Below the pieces are notes generated by a model. That model did not search any database. It had not been told where the DNA came from and saw only the letters and a list, made by a program, of their open reading frames with translations. DNA of 63,621 nt. Source: Marinagarivorans sp. (GTDB lineage: Bacteria; Pseudomonadota; Gammaproteobacteria; Pseudomonadales; Cellvibrionaceae). Of this stretch, positions 28,510 through 35,681 are shown in pieces; the first letter of the stretch is position 1, and each line of letters starts with the position of its first letter. Position numbers and translations under genes: made by a program. The stretch covers positions 1 to 63,621 of the forward strand of contig JANQJB010000079.1 of the NCBI GenBank assembly GCA_028281865.1, read 5' to 3'.

Positions 28510-28872
28510 CTAATATCTGGAACGCGTCGACTCTAATGTCTGCCTTTCAGCTTCTTTCCTTAATTCTGCAATCTCTCGCTCTAACTGTTCATACTGCACC
28601 TGCTTCTTTTTCAAAAATCGCATTGTTACCGAGGCTTTTTCGCTTAGACCCTTGGGTGTTAACACATAGGCATAATTCATTTTATTGTCCGATCTCGCAA
28701 AGTTTCCCGCTTTGACCCAGCCGGCCTCGATTATTGCTTTTAGACAATAATTTGTTTTGCCTAGGCTCACACCCACAATTTTTGCAAGTTCACGCTGGCT
28801 TATACCGGGGTTGGCATCTAACTCTTTTAGGAGTTGGTAGCGCAACTCATCGGGTAAAACAGGGTCTTTCAT
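28510..28872 (-). CDS. EPS-associated MarR-family transcriptional regulator
   Basis: This 120-residue protein has a winged-helix DNA-binding domain at 5-75 (LRYQLLKELDANPGISQREL, KIVGVSLGKTNYCLKAIIEAG, YVLTPKGLSEKASVTMRFLK). A C-terminal helical tail of about 35 residues has coiled-coil character (VQYEQLEREIAELRKEAERQ). This layout is that of the small MarR-like regulators found at the head of exopolysaccharide operons (TIGR04176 type). It lies between an ops-like element and the Wzz gene, the place expected for a regulator of this locus. Confidence 0.85.
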   Translation of the reverse strand: MKDPVLPDELRYQLLKELDANPGISQRELAKIVGVSLGKTNYCLKAIIEAGWVKAGNFARSDNKMNYAYVLTPKGLSEKASVTMRFLKKKQVQYEQLEREIAELRKEAERQTLESTRSRY

Positions 28873-28950
28873 GCCTTACTGTGCCCAAAACGCCTCATCA
28901 GATCGACCATAAATATCCGTTGATTGTCTATTGAAAATAAAATCCACTCG

Positions 28951-28972
28951 CTTAAAAAGCACGCTTCCGCCC
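28951..28972 (-). promoter_or_regulatory. ops-like RfaH recruitment element
   Basis: On the minus strand the sequence reads GGCGGAAGCGTG followed by CTTTTTAAGC. The ops consensus is GGCGGTAGCNTG, so 11 of 12 positions match. The mismatch is at position 6, the T that E. coli RfaH contacts. It lies about 80 bp downstream of the RfaH-like gene and about 80 bp before the MarR-like start, in the leader of the long polysaccharide operon. Position and context support the call. Function with the altered base is unproven. Confidence 0.6.
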
Positions 28973-29053
28973 TACCCCGTTGCTAGGCATATACGTATTT
29001 TTTCCATTTCACTCTATCGATAAATGCCTAAGGCTACTAATACCGATAGCGCA

Positions 29054-29545
29054 CTAAACCACTTTTCGAATATTCTTATTGTCCACTTTTAGCATTACTT
29101 GACTTTGCAATAAGGACAACAATACTACCGAGCGCTCTTCGCCGTCGCTGCAGTGAAATATGGCCTCCAGGTTTCTGTATGGGCCATGTAATATTTCCAC
29201 ACGATCATGCTCTTTGGGAACGCTATGGTTCGTTGTAACGCCCCTCACACCACAGCGTTTTTTTATGCTTTCGACTACAGTGCTATCAAGGATGGCAGGC
29301 TTTTGACCAAAGCGCACAAAGTCTTGTACGCCACGGGTATTGCGTACTCTGTGAAAACTTGAGTTTTCACAGAGATCGACAAACATATAACGCGGGAACA
29401 AGGGTTCAACACGCACTATACGCTTGCCACAACTAAGCTTTTCCATTTGCACTTGCGGTAAGAAACACGAAAAATTTTGCGCCTCAAGATTGCCTAAAGC
29501 TTTTTGTTCAGCGTTTGCTTTTGTGTTTAGGACGTACCAAGGCAT
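29054..29545 (-). CDS. rfaH: RfaH/NusG-like transcription antiterminator
   Basis: This 163-residue NusG paralogue has an N-terminal NGN domain (MPWYVLNTKANAEQKALGNL, FLPQVQMEKL, EPLFPRYMFVDL) and a C-terminal KOW-type domain from about 105 (RVEILHGPYRNLEAIF to QVMLKVDNKNIRKV). RfaH-type factors load at ops sites and let RNA polymerase and ribosomes travel through long LPS or capsule operons. Here it is encoded at the locus itself, directly before an ops-like element. It probably serves the 25-kb minus-strand operon downstream. Confidence 0.88.
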   Translation of the reverse strand: MPWYVLNTKANAEQKALGNLEAQNFSCFLPQVQMEKLSCGKRIVRVEPLFPRYMFVDLCENSSFHRVRNTRGVQDFVRFGQKPAILDSTVVESIKKRCGVRGVTTNHSVPKEHDRVEILHGPYRNLEAIFHCSDGEERSVVLLSLLQSQVMLKVDNKNIRKVV

Positions 29546-29944
29546 CTTGTGTTAAAACCCGGTGAAAATTTGATGGCGATTTCGATTAATAGTCGCAAAA
29601 CCGCTGACTCTGTGCTGGTCTAGATTGGTGTTTCCCCTGCTAATTAGGCAAGGTATAGCGATCCTCATAAAACAACATGGGCTTCGCTAGAGACCGGATT
29701 GTAGTTGTTAAACAGGCCGTGTTCAAGCGTTGAACACGGTTAAGCTGGCTTTTTTTTGTATTTTTTAGGGATCAGATTTTAGACAGAAGAGCTTAGAATT
29801 TAAGAGCGTCTTTTTTTGTATGTATAAGACCTTCCAGCTAAAGGCTCCAAATCTATGGCAGCTGACTCGTGCAACATTACTTCGGTATTGATCTTTATAT
29901 TAAATCGATAAAAATGCTAAAAAGAAATCTGCTTAGCCAATACC
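29546..29944. other. 400-bp leader between wecA and rfaH
   Basis: There is no protein gene. Two hairpins are followed by T-rich stretches on the plus strand: a perfect 9-bp stem with 5-nt loop at 29717-29739, with T8 at about 29750-29757, and a looser stem at about 29775-29808 followed by a T-run to 29815. Both U-tracts suit plus-strand termination, although no plus-strand gene is known here. A small plus-strand RNA or a structured rfaH leader are both possible. Confidence 0.35.
29717..29757 (+). terminator. hairpin with downstream U-tract
   Basis: A perfect stem CCGTGTTCA/TGAACACGG with loop AGCGT is followed, ten bases later, by a run of T. The spacing is long for a classic terminator. It lies in the rfaH upstream region, so it may instead be a regulatory hairpin read from the minus strand. 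Confidence 0.35.
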
Positions 29945-31000
29945 TTAACGCCGCTTATTCCAACGAATAAAACGCCATGAGTGCTTCATTAAATACTGGT
30001 AAGCAAAGACAAATGATATAGCTGCAACGAAAGATATAAATTCTGGAGTTTTCAAATACTCCATTGTCAGCCCCACCATCAGTAGACTTATTTGAGCTGC
30101 CATCATTAGTATTAATGAATACTTAGGCGCAAAGCCTGCGCGCATTAGCACATGATGAATATGCGTTCTATCTGGCGCGAGTGGTGATTGACCTCTTTTT
30201 AAGCGACGATACATTAAGGTAAACATATCGGTCATCGGCAGCAAGACAAACCAAAGTGCGGTGACAGGTTTAATCTGCTGACCACCATTTGGCTCTGCGC
30301 CTACTATCAGTAAAACCCCGATGGCTAAACCCACAAACATACTGCCAGAATCGCCTAAGAAAACTTTTGTAACGGCTTGCTTGCCTTGCAAATTAAATAA
30401 AAGAAAACACGAAAGTGCTCCAACAAAAGCCATTGCAAGTGCGTTTATCTGCGGGCTCTCAGACGTTCCCATTAGCGCCACTATACCCAAAATCGAAATT
30501 AAGCTCATACCACCAACAAGTCCATCCATTCCATCTAACATATTGACAGCATTAATAATCCCAATTATAGAAAGAATTGTGAGGGGGTAACCAGCCCAAC
30601 CCAACGTAATTTCACCTAGCCCAAATAAATTTCCAAAACTTTCTATTTTAATATCCAAACCGTAAACAAAAATACAAGCCACGATAAACTGTCCAGCCAA
30701 ACGAAAACGTGCGCTTAAACCATATCTGTCATCCAACATACCCATAAATACAATCAGCCCGCTCGCGAGCATAAACATACGAATAAAAAGTGATTGCTCA
30801 TAAAAAAGAAAAATGGAGAGAAAAACCCCAGCAAAAATACCAAGCCCACCTACCAAAGGAATACACCCTTCATGTTTCTTTCTACCACCAGGGTGATCGA
30901 GCAAATTCACATAAAACGCAAAGGGATGAAGAACTTTTATCGCCACAAACGTGATAGCGAAAGCGGCAAACATTACACTCAGGCCTAACTCCATAAACAC
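29945..31000 (-). CDS. wecA: Undecaprenyl-phosphate GlcNAc-1-phosphate transferase (WecA-like)
   Basis: This 351-residue protein of the MraY/WecA family has about ten membrane helices. Cytoplasmic motifs are PLVGGLGIFAG, GMLDDRYGLSARFRL (catalytic Asp-Asp), NAVNMLDGMDGLVGG, FLGDSGSMFVGL, and DRTHIHHVLMRAGF (the HIHH motif). It transfers a HexNAc-1-phosphate to the lipid carrier and thereby starts O-antigen or ECA-like chains. Together with the PglC-like protein at 0.5-1.1 kb it gives the locus two different initiating enzymes. It follows the manC-like gene by 33 nt. Confidence 0.92.
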   Translation of the reverse strand: MFMELGLSVMFAAFAITFVAIKVLHPFAFYVNLLDHPGGRKKHEGCIPLVGGLGIFAGVFLSIFLFYEQSLFIRMFMLASGLIVFMGMLDDRYGLSARFRLAGQFIVACIFVYGLDIKIESFGNLFGLGEITLGWAGYPLTILSIIGIINAVNMLDGMDGLVGGMSLISILGIVALMGTSESPQINALAMAFVGALSCFLLFNLQGKQAVTKVFLGDSGSMFVGLAIGVLLIVGAEPNGGQQIKPVTALWFVLLPMTDMFTLMYRRLKRGQSPLAPDRTHIHHVLMRAGFAPKYSLILMMAAQISLLMVGLTMEYLKTPEFISFVAAISFVFAYQYLMKHSWRFIRWNKRR

Positions 31001-31033
31001 TCCTTATTTTTGCTAAATAAAAACTCAAACATA

Positions 31034-32440
31034 CTAAGAACGACCAAACACATCTTCAAAACGCACGATATCATCCTCGCCCAAATACGAACCTGATTGC
31101 ACTTCAATTAAGTGCAAATCAACTTTACCGGGATTAGTAAGTCGATGTTTTTCACCTACGGGGATATAAATAGATTGATTCTCCGCAAGCAGTATTTCCT
31201 CATCGCCTTTCTGAACAAGTGCCGTGCCAGTCACAACAACCCAATGCTCAGCACGGTGGTGGTGCATCTGTAGTGAAAGGCTCGCATCCGGCTTCACTGT
31301 TATACGCTTTACCTGAAAACGCTCTCCCATATCAATTGAATCATAAGATCCCCAGGGTCGATGCACTTCGCGATGAAAGTTAAATTCGCTACGTTCACTT
31401 TGCTTTAGCTGAGTAACAATATCTTTAACATCTTGCGTCTTCGATTTATTTGCTACTAGCACAGCATCCGGCGTTTCCACAACAACCGTATTTTCTACGC
31501 CGACTAAAGCGACCAAGCGATTTTCGCTAGAAACGTAACAATCTGCAGAGTCAACGGCCAACACATCCCCATCAAAAACGTTGCCACACTCGTCTTTTTC
31601 AGAAGCTGCCCATAAAGACTCCCAGCTTCCTACATCGCTCCATGAAGCATCTAAAGGTACCATCCAGGCATTTTTTGTTTTCTCCATTAACGCGTAGTCA
31701 ATGGAAATATCGGAGCACGCTGAAAAAGAAGCTTCTTCGAGTCGAATAAAATCGAGATCCGTGATGGCTTTATCCATCGCCGCTTCACAGCTTAGGACGA
31801 GTTCGGGGTCAATCACCCTAAGCTCATCGATCAAAAAACTAGCAGAAAAAACGAACATTCCGCTATTCCAATAGTACCCACCATCCTCAAGATATTCTTG
31901 CGCAGTTTTTAAATTGGGTTTTTCCACAAACCGTTTTACAGGAGCACCGTTACCAACTTCATTGGCACCAGCATTTATATAGCCATAGCCAGTTTCCGGA
32001 TGAGTTGGAACAACACCGAAGGTCACAAGTTTATTTTTAGCAGCCTGCTCCACTGCAATATCCAGGCATTTTGAAAACTCTTCTTCATTCTGAATCAAAT
32101 GGTCTGCGGGGAAAACGGCAATAACAGCATCATCAGCTCGTTTATTTGCCTGCAACGCCGACACAACTATCGCCGGTGCAGTATTTCGCCCAACGGGCTC
32201 CAATATGATCTCGGGTTTGCTTGAAAGAATCTCACTCAACTGATCAGCTACCATAAACCGCTGGGCCTCATTACATACAATAATTGGCGGCTCAACAGTC
32301 TTAATGCGCAACACCGTTTGCTGCAGCATTGTGTGATCGCCGAATAATTTATGCAGCTGCTTTGGGTAATGTTTACGCGATTTTGGCCACAAGCGTGTGC
32401 CGCTTCCACCGGAGAGGATGACTGGTATTACGGTTGGCAT
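31034..32440 (-). CDS. manC: Mannose-1-P guanylyltransferase/mannose-6-P isomerase
   Basis: This bifunctional type II PMI/GMP enzyme has about 468 residues. The N-terminal guanylyltransferase has VIPVILSGGSGTRLWPKSR with the GGSGTRLWP nucleotide loop, VGRNTAPAI and FVEKPNLKTAQEYL. The C-terminal cupin isomerase has RPWGSYDSIDMGERFQVKRI, QMHHHRAEHWVVVTGTALV and IPVGEKHRLTNPG. It supplies GDP-mannose for Gmd/Fcl. ATG at 32440 gives the usual N-terminus. A TTG 12 codons upstream is unlikely. It is the first gene of the minus-strand polysaccharide run. Confidence 0.94.
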   Translation of the reverse strand: MPTVIPVILSGGSGTRLWPKSRKHYPKQLHKLFGDHTMLQQTVLRIKTVEPPIIVCNEAQRFMVADQLSEILSSKPEIILEPVGRNTAPAIVVSALQANKRADDAVIAVFPADHLIQNEEEFSKCLDIAVEQAAKNKLVTFGVVPTHPETGYGYINAGANEVGNGAPVKRFVEKPNLKTAQEYLEDGGYYWNSGMFVFSASFLIDELRVIDPELVLSCEAAMDKAITDLDFIRLEEASFSACSDISIDYALMEKTKNAWMVPLDASWSDVGSWESLWAASEKDECGNVFDGDVLAVDSADCYVSSENRLVALVGVENTVVVETPDAVLVANKSKTQDVKDIVTQLKQSERSEFNFHREVHRPWGSYDSIDMGERFQVKRITVKPDASLSLQMHHHRAEHWVVVTGTALVQKGDEEILLAENQSIYIPVGEKHRLTNPGKVDLHLIEVQSGSYLGEDDIVRFEDVFGRS

Positions 32441-32595
32441 GCAGTAGTCTTTTGATAAGGATTTTTGCTGCGGCAAGTATAGTTCAAAGAGTCGCCAAGT
32501 AAAAGTTGGATGTCAAATTGCAGTATTTTTCCTAATTTAATCCGAAGAAGTAACAAATCTGTTTGGGTCGCCCTCGGCTTACAAATTTGATTTTT

Positions 32596-32613
32596 TGTGC
32601 GAGATCTCGCACA
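32596..32613. promoter_or_regulatory. UvrY/GacA-type binding palindrome
   Basis: This perfect 18-bp palindrome, TGTGCGAGATCTCGCACA, matches the UvrY box described upstream of E. coli csrB (TGTGAGAGATCTCTTACA) at 15 of 18 positions. It also shares the TGT/ACA ends of the Pseudomonas GacA box. Its centre is about 65 bp upstream of the expected start of the first GGA-rich RNA. Control by a BarA/UvrY-like two-component system is a strong inference. Confidence 0.7.
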
Positions 32614-32629
32614 TGAATTAGAGCTAATG

Positions 32630-32663
32630 TCGCCTATTCATTATTCGTTCAGGTTGGAATAAT
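32630..32663 (+). promoter_or_regulatory. promoter region of first GGA-rich RNA
   Basis: TCGCCT, 22 bases, then AATAAT as a likely -10. The same pair with identical 22-base spacing stands before the second RNA, although the intervening bases differ. A good -35 is lacking at the 17-bp position, as expected for an activator-dependent promoter. Confidence 0.5.
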
Positions 32664-32669
32664 GTCTCT

Positions 32670-32965
32670 CGTCAGGACGACATTGCGAGGGACCGCAAAT
32701 TGATGGTCAGGCAAGGAAAGTATGATCATCGCAACGGATGCCATAGGGACTTTCAAGGATGGTTCTTAGGATGAGAAACATGGACGCTGACAGGATGTCA
32801 TTAACAGGGAAAACCCAAGGAGGGATGTTGTAAAACCAGGAGAGGTTTGTCATGGAAGCACTGATCAAGGAATGATTGCAGGGAGACGAAAGGATGATGG
32901 TCATCATGGAGTGTGAGCATCAATCGCACGCTGGCAACGGAAGGAGTCTGTTGCCAGCCTTTTTG
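32670..32965 (+). ncRNA. CsrB/RsmZ-type regulatory RNA, copy 1
   Basis: This region of about 295 nt carries about 20 GGA motifs, many as AGGA or AGGATG. Several sit in small hairpins, as in UCGU-CAGG-ACGA at the 5' end. The RNA ends with an intrinsic terminator whose loop itself holds GGA. Such density is typical of CsrB/CsrC/RsmY/RsmZ RNAs, which sequester the translational regulator CsrA/RsmA. The promoter has a UvrY/GacA-like palindrome upstream. A second, diverged copy lies 540 bp downstream. Minus-strand open frames here have no protein features and are artefacts of the repeats. Confidence 0.88.
32930..32964 (+). terminator. intrinsic terminator of RNA copy 1
   Basis: A 9-bp stem GCTGGCAAC/GTTGCCAGC with loop GGAAGGAGTCT is followed by CTTTTT. 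The loop carries two further GGA motifs, as in other Csr RNAs. Confidence 0.88.
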
Positions 32966-33109
32966 TTCATGTAGCCCTAACTAGCTTCTAGCTCAATTAC
33001 CTTTGCAGGTTATGCTCTTTCTCCGGAGACGCGGTAGTCTCTCTATTGAATGCTTATCCAAAACGCTTCGAGAGTTCTAACGATTTCTATGTGGCGAGGG
33101 CGCTTAAAA

Positions 33110-33345
33110 TCATGCAGTCAAAAAAACCCCGTTACCGAACCGTTTAATTAACGCCTCAATCAATTGCTGCTCCTTTGTTTCTAAGTTTTCGCTATGAACC
33201 GCCATCGCGTTTCGTAAGCTCTAAATGCGTCTTCCGGTTCAATAAGGATTGCTCTGTTGTCCCACAGAATAAGATCAAGCTCGGGAAAGTCTCGTCTGTC
33301 AATAAGCTGATCAAGGTCCAAAACTAGTCTCGCAATCAATTTCAA
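33110..33345 (-). pseudogene. frameshifted remnant of a small unidentified gene
   Basis: The minus strand reads DQLIDRRDFPELDLILWDNR, continues to FRAYETRWR, then shifts frame by one base into a frame reading ETKEQQLIEALIKRFGNGVF and stops at 33110. The joined sequence looks like one protein of about 80 residues broken by a frameshift. I recall similar small proteins without known function, but cannot name the family. It lies between the two Csr-type RNAs and may show that a longer segment was duplicated and partly lost. Confidence 0.5.
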
Positions 33346-33465
33346 TCATAACTTTATTCTACGTCCGACTGAAAATATCTACAAACTAAAGTGATTTGCC
33401 TCAACAACCGCTGCCAACAACTCACACACTTTATAGACAATTTCCTACACTCGTTGGGGTCGATA

Positions 33466-33499
33466 TCGCCTGTGATCACAACGTCCAATTAAGAATAAT
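33466..33499 (+). promoter_or_regulatory. promoter region of second GGA-rich RNA
   Basis: TCGCCT and AATAAT with the same 22-base spacing as at copy 1. The spacer contains the palindrome TGTGATCACA, absent at copy 1. No 18-bp UvrY/GacA-like palindrome is seen within 250 bp upstream. The two copies may therefore respond to different regulators. Confidence 0.45.
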
Positions 33500-33505
33500 G
33501 GCTCT

Positions 33506-33800
33506 CGTCAGGACGACAAGGCGACGGATCGCAAATGGATGATCAAGCTAGGACGCAAGATCACGCAAGGAATGCCATAAGGACTTTCAAGGATGTCTTT
33601 AGGAATGAAAAACATGGACGATGACAGGATGTCAATAACAGGGAAAACCCAAGGAGGGATGTTGTAAAACCAGGAGCGGTTTGTCATGGAAGCGCTGATC
33701 AGGGATTGATCGCAGGGAGACGAAAGGATGATGGTCATCATTGAGTGTGAGCATCAAATCTATACTCGGTGCATTAAGGAAGATGCACCGAGTATTTTTA
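33506..33800 (+). ncRNA. CsrB/RsmZ-type regulatory RNA, copy 2
   Basis: This RNA of about 295 nt has about 19 GGA motifs and is clearly related to copy 1 over its whole length. The 5' end CTCTCGTCAGGACGAC is identical, and long blocks around the AGGAGGGATG and GAAAGGATGATGG segments are shared. The terminator is unrelated in sequence but has the same design. Substitutions between copies mostly spare GGA motifs. Role: a second CsrA/RsmA sponge. It ends 50 bp before the 3' end of ihfB, which is on the other strand. Confidence 0.87.
33764..33800 (+). terminator. intrinsic terminator of RNA copy 2
   Basis: An 11-bp perfect stem ACTCGGTGCAT/ATGCACCGAGT with loop TAAGGAAG is followed by ATTTTTA. 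The loop again shows a GGA. It also faces the end of ihfB on the other strand. Confidence 0.88.
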
Positions 33801-33849
33801 TTATTTCGTCTTAAATAAAAATAAGGTAGAAATGAATAAAACCCGTTAG

Positions 33850-34143
33850 CTACTTAATGCTCGCATCAACGCGTTCGCGGAGCTCCTTACCGGGCTTGAA
33901 ATGAGGGACATATTTGCCCTCTAGTCTAACCGCCTCACCTGTCTTTGGATTTCGCCCCATACGGGGTTCGCGATAGTGAAGAGTAAAGCTGCCAAAGCCT
34001 CTCACTTCAATCCTCATACCAGACGCCAGTGACTGCGCCATGTATTCTAGGATTAATTTGATTGCCAGCTCTATGTCTTTGGACGACATATCGTTATGGC
34101 GTTCTGCTATGCGTTCAATTAACTCAGATTTAGTAATTGACAT
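33850..34143 (-). CDS. ihfB: Integration host factor beta subunit
   Basis: This 97-residue protein of the HU/IHF family starts [20 protein letters not shown] and carries the beta-arm region [23 protein letters not shown] and [16 protein letters not shown], the IHF-beta form. With IHF-alpha it bends DNA at specific sites. In pseudomonads ihfB directly follows rpsA and borders the O-antigen cluster. Here wecB lies between rpsA and ihfB, and the polysaccharide locus still lies on the far side. Confidence 0.96.
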   Translation of the reverse strand: MSITKSELIERIAERHNDMSSKDIELAIKLILEYMAQSLASGMRIEVRGFGSFTLHYREPRMGRNPKTGEAVRLEGKYVPHFKPGKELRERVDASIK

Positions 34144-34330
34144 AGTGGTATCCGGCTTTTTAGTAACTCAAATATAGAGACTAGTTAGCAAGTGCTTGTT
34201 ATACAACAATTTTTATCATTTTGGAAGATATGTGCGAGCAAATGCGACTGAACTAAAATTGGGTTATGCAAAGATTTGGGCAATATCGGAAGAAATTAAA
34301 AGCTGGTACTTTAGCTGGCTTGTAGAATAA

Positions 34331-35506
34331 TTAGGCGTTAACGACTCGGTAATCCAGCATTGCTTTTGTCTCAGCCAGTCCAAGTGCTTTAGCAAGGCTC
34401 GCCAAAATTCTGCTACCGGCCAGGCCATCGCCATAGGGATTGTGGGCATAGCTCATTCGCTGGTACGCATCTTGGTCATGAAGTAGGCGCTCAACCTCAC
34501 TCACAATAATATCCATTGAAGTGCCGACCAAACAAACGGTTCCAGCCTCAACGGCTTCAGGTCGCTCTGTCGTGTTGCGCATCAGCAATACAGGTTTGCC
34601 AAGCGACGGTGCCTCTTCTTGAATTCCACCTGAATCTGTCAAAATTAAGTGAGCTCGATTCATTAGATAGACAAAAGGCAAGTACTCCTGAGGGGGGATA
34701 AGGTATATATTTTCAATTCCGCTGAGAATCCGGTTAACCGGCTCTTGAACATTCGGGTTTAGATGCACGGGGTAGAGAATTTGGCATTCAGGATTATTTT
34801 CTGCGATTCGAGCCAACGCCCGGCAAATACGCTCAAACCCACCGCCAAAGCTTTCACGGCGATGGCCCGTTACCAGAATGAGTTTTTTGTTCTTATCCAG
34901 AAAAGCGTATTGATCTTCCAACTCAGACGTTAAACTCGTATCCGACTCTATCTTTTTTTTCATCATCAACAATGCGTCAATAACCGTATTTCCTGTCACA
35001 GAAATATCAGATTCCACACAATTTTCCTTTAATAGCGCTTTTTTAGACGACTCTGTAGGAGCGAAGTGGAACTTAGCCAATGCTCCAGTTAAGCGCCGAT
35101 TGCCCTCTTCTGGCCACGGCGAATACAGATTACCCGTACGCAAGCCGGCTTCAACATGGCCGATGGGTATTTGCTCGTAGTAAGATGCTAAACTAGCGGC
35201 AAAAGTAGTGGCCGTGTCGCCGTGCACGAGCACCACGTCTGGCTGAAAACTCTGCAACACTTCCCTAAGGCCAGATAAAATTTTTGCCGTAATATCACTA
35301 AGTGTTTGACCACTGGCCATAATATCTAAGTCATACTCGGGAGTAATCTCAAACAACTCCATGACCTGATCGAGCATTTCCCTGTGCTGGGCGGTAACAC
35401 AAACACGTCCATCAAATCTCTGGTCGGTTGCCAAAACCTTAACCAACGGTGCCATTTTTATGGCTTCGGGGCGGGTGCCAAATACGATCAACACTTTTTT
35501 TTGCAT
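34331..35506 (-). CDS. wecB: UDP-N-acetylglucosamine 2-epimerase (non-hydrolysing)
   Basis: This 391-residue GT-B-fold epimerase starts [20 protein letters not shown] and has [51 protein letters not shown] and [19 protein letters not shown]. It converts UDP-GlcNAc to UDP-ManNAc, a precursor for ECA-like or O-antigen sugars. It sits alone between rpsA (terminator at 35635-35658) and ihfB, away from other sugar genes, and no WecC-like dehydrogenase is in the window. Confidence 0.94.
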   Translation of the reverse strand: MQKKVLIVFGTRPEAIKMAPLVKVLATDQRFDGRVCVTAQHREMLDQVMELFEITPEYDLDIMASGQTLSDITAKILSGLREVLQSFQPDVVLVHGDTATTFAASLASYYEQIPIGHVEAGLRTGNLYSPWPEEGNRRLTGALAKFHFAPTESSKKALLKENCVESDISVTGNTVIDALLMMKKKIESDTSLTSELEDQYAFLDKNKKLILVTGHRRESFGGGFERICRALARIAENNPECQILYPVHLNPNVQEPVNRILSGIENIYLIPPQEYLPFVYLMNRAHLILTDSGGIQEEAPSLGKPVLLMRNTTERPEAVEAGTVCLVGTSMDIIVSEVERLLHDQDAYQRMSYAHNPYGDGLAGSRILASLAKALGLAETKAMLDYRVVNA

Positions 35507-35634
35507 TACGCTGGAACATCTTTCGAAAACTTTCGAGGACGTACATGCTAGAGCGCTTTTGTGTCAGATTTGGGTCGAAAAAATGAAGGATTAATTTAAA
35601 TAATATTACAGAAATATAAACGGACGGGCGAAAA

Positions 35635-35658
35635 AAAAAGCGGCTAATGCCGCTTTTT
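35635..35658 (-). terminator. intrinsic terminator after rpsA
   Basis: A perfect 10-bp stem of AAAAAGCGGC and GCCGCTTTTT with loop TAAT lies 24 bp beyond the rpsA stop. The A/T tails on both sides allow termination on either strand. Confidence 0.85.
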
Positions 35659-35681
35659 CAATAGGTAAAAATAGCGTGTAC

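Noticed and set aside
32707-33741. Two similar minus-strand open frames of 66 and 77 codons that look like a duplicated small protein
   Set aside because: They are antisense to the two GGA-rich RNAs. Their similarity follows from the RNA repeats, they have no ribosome site or family features, and the plus strand has promoters, terminators and motif density that explain the conservation.
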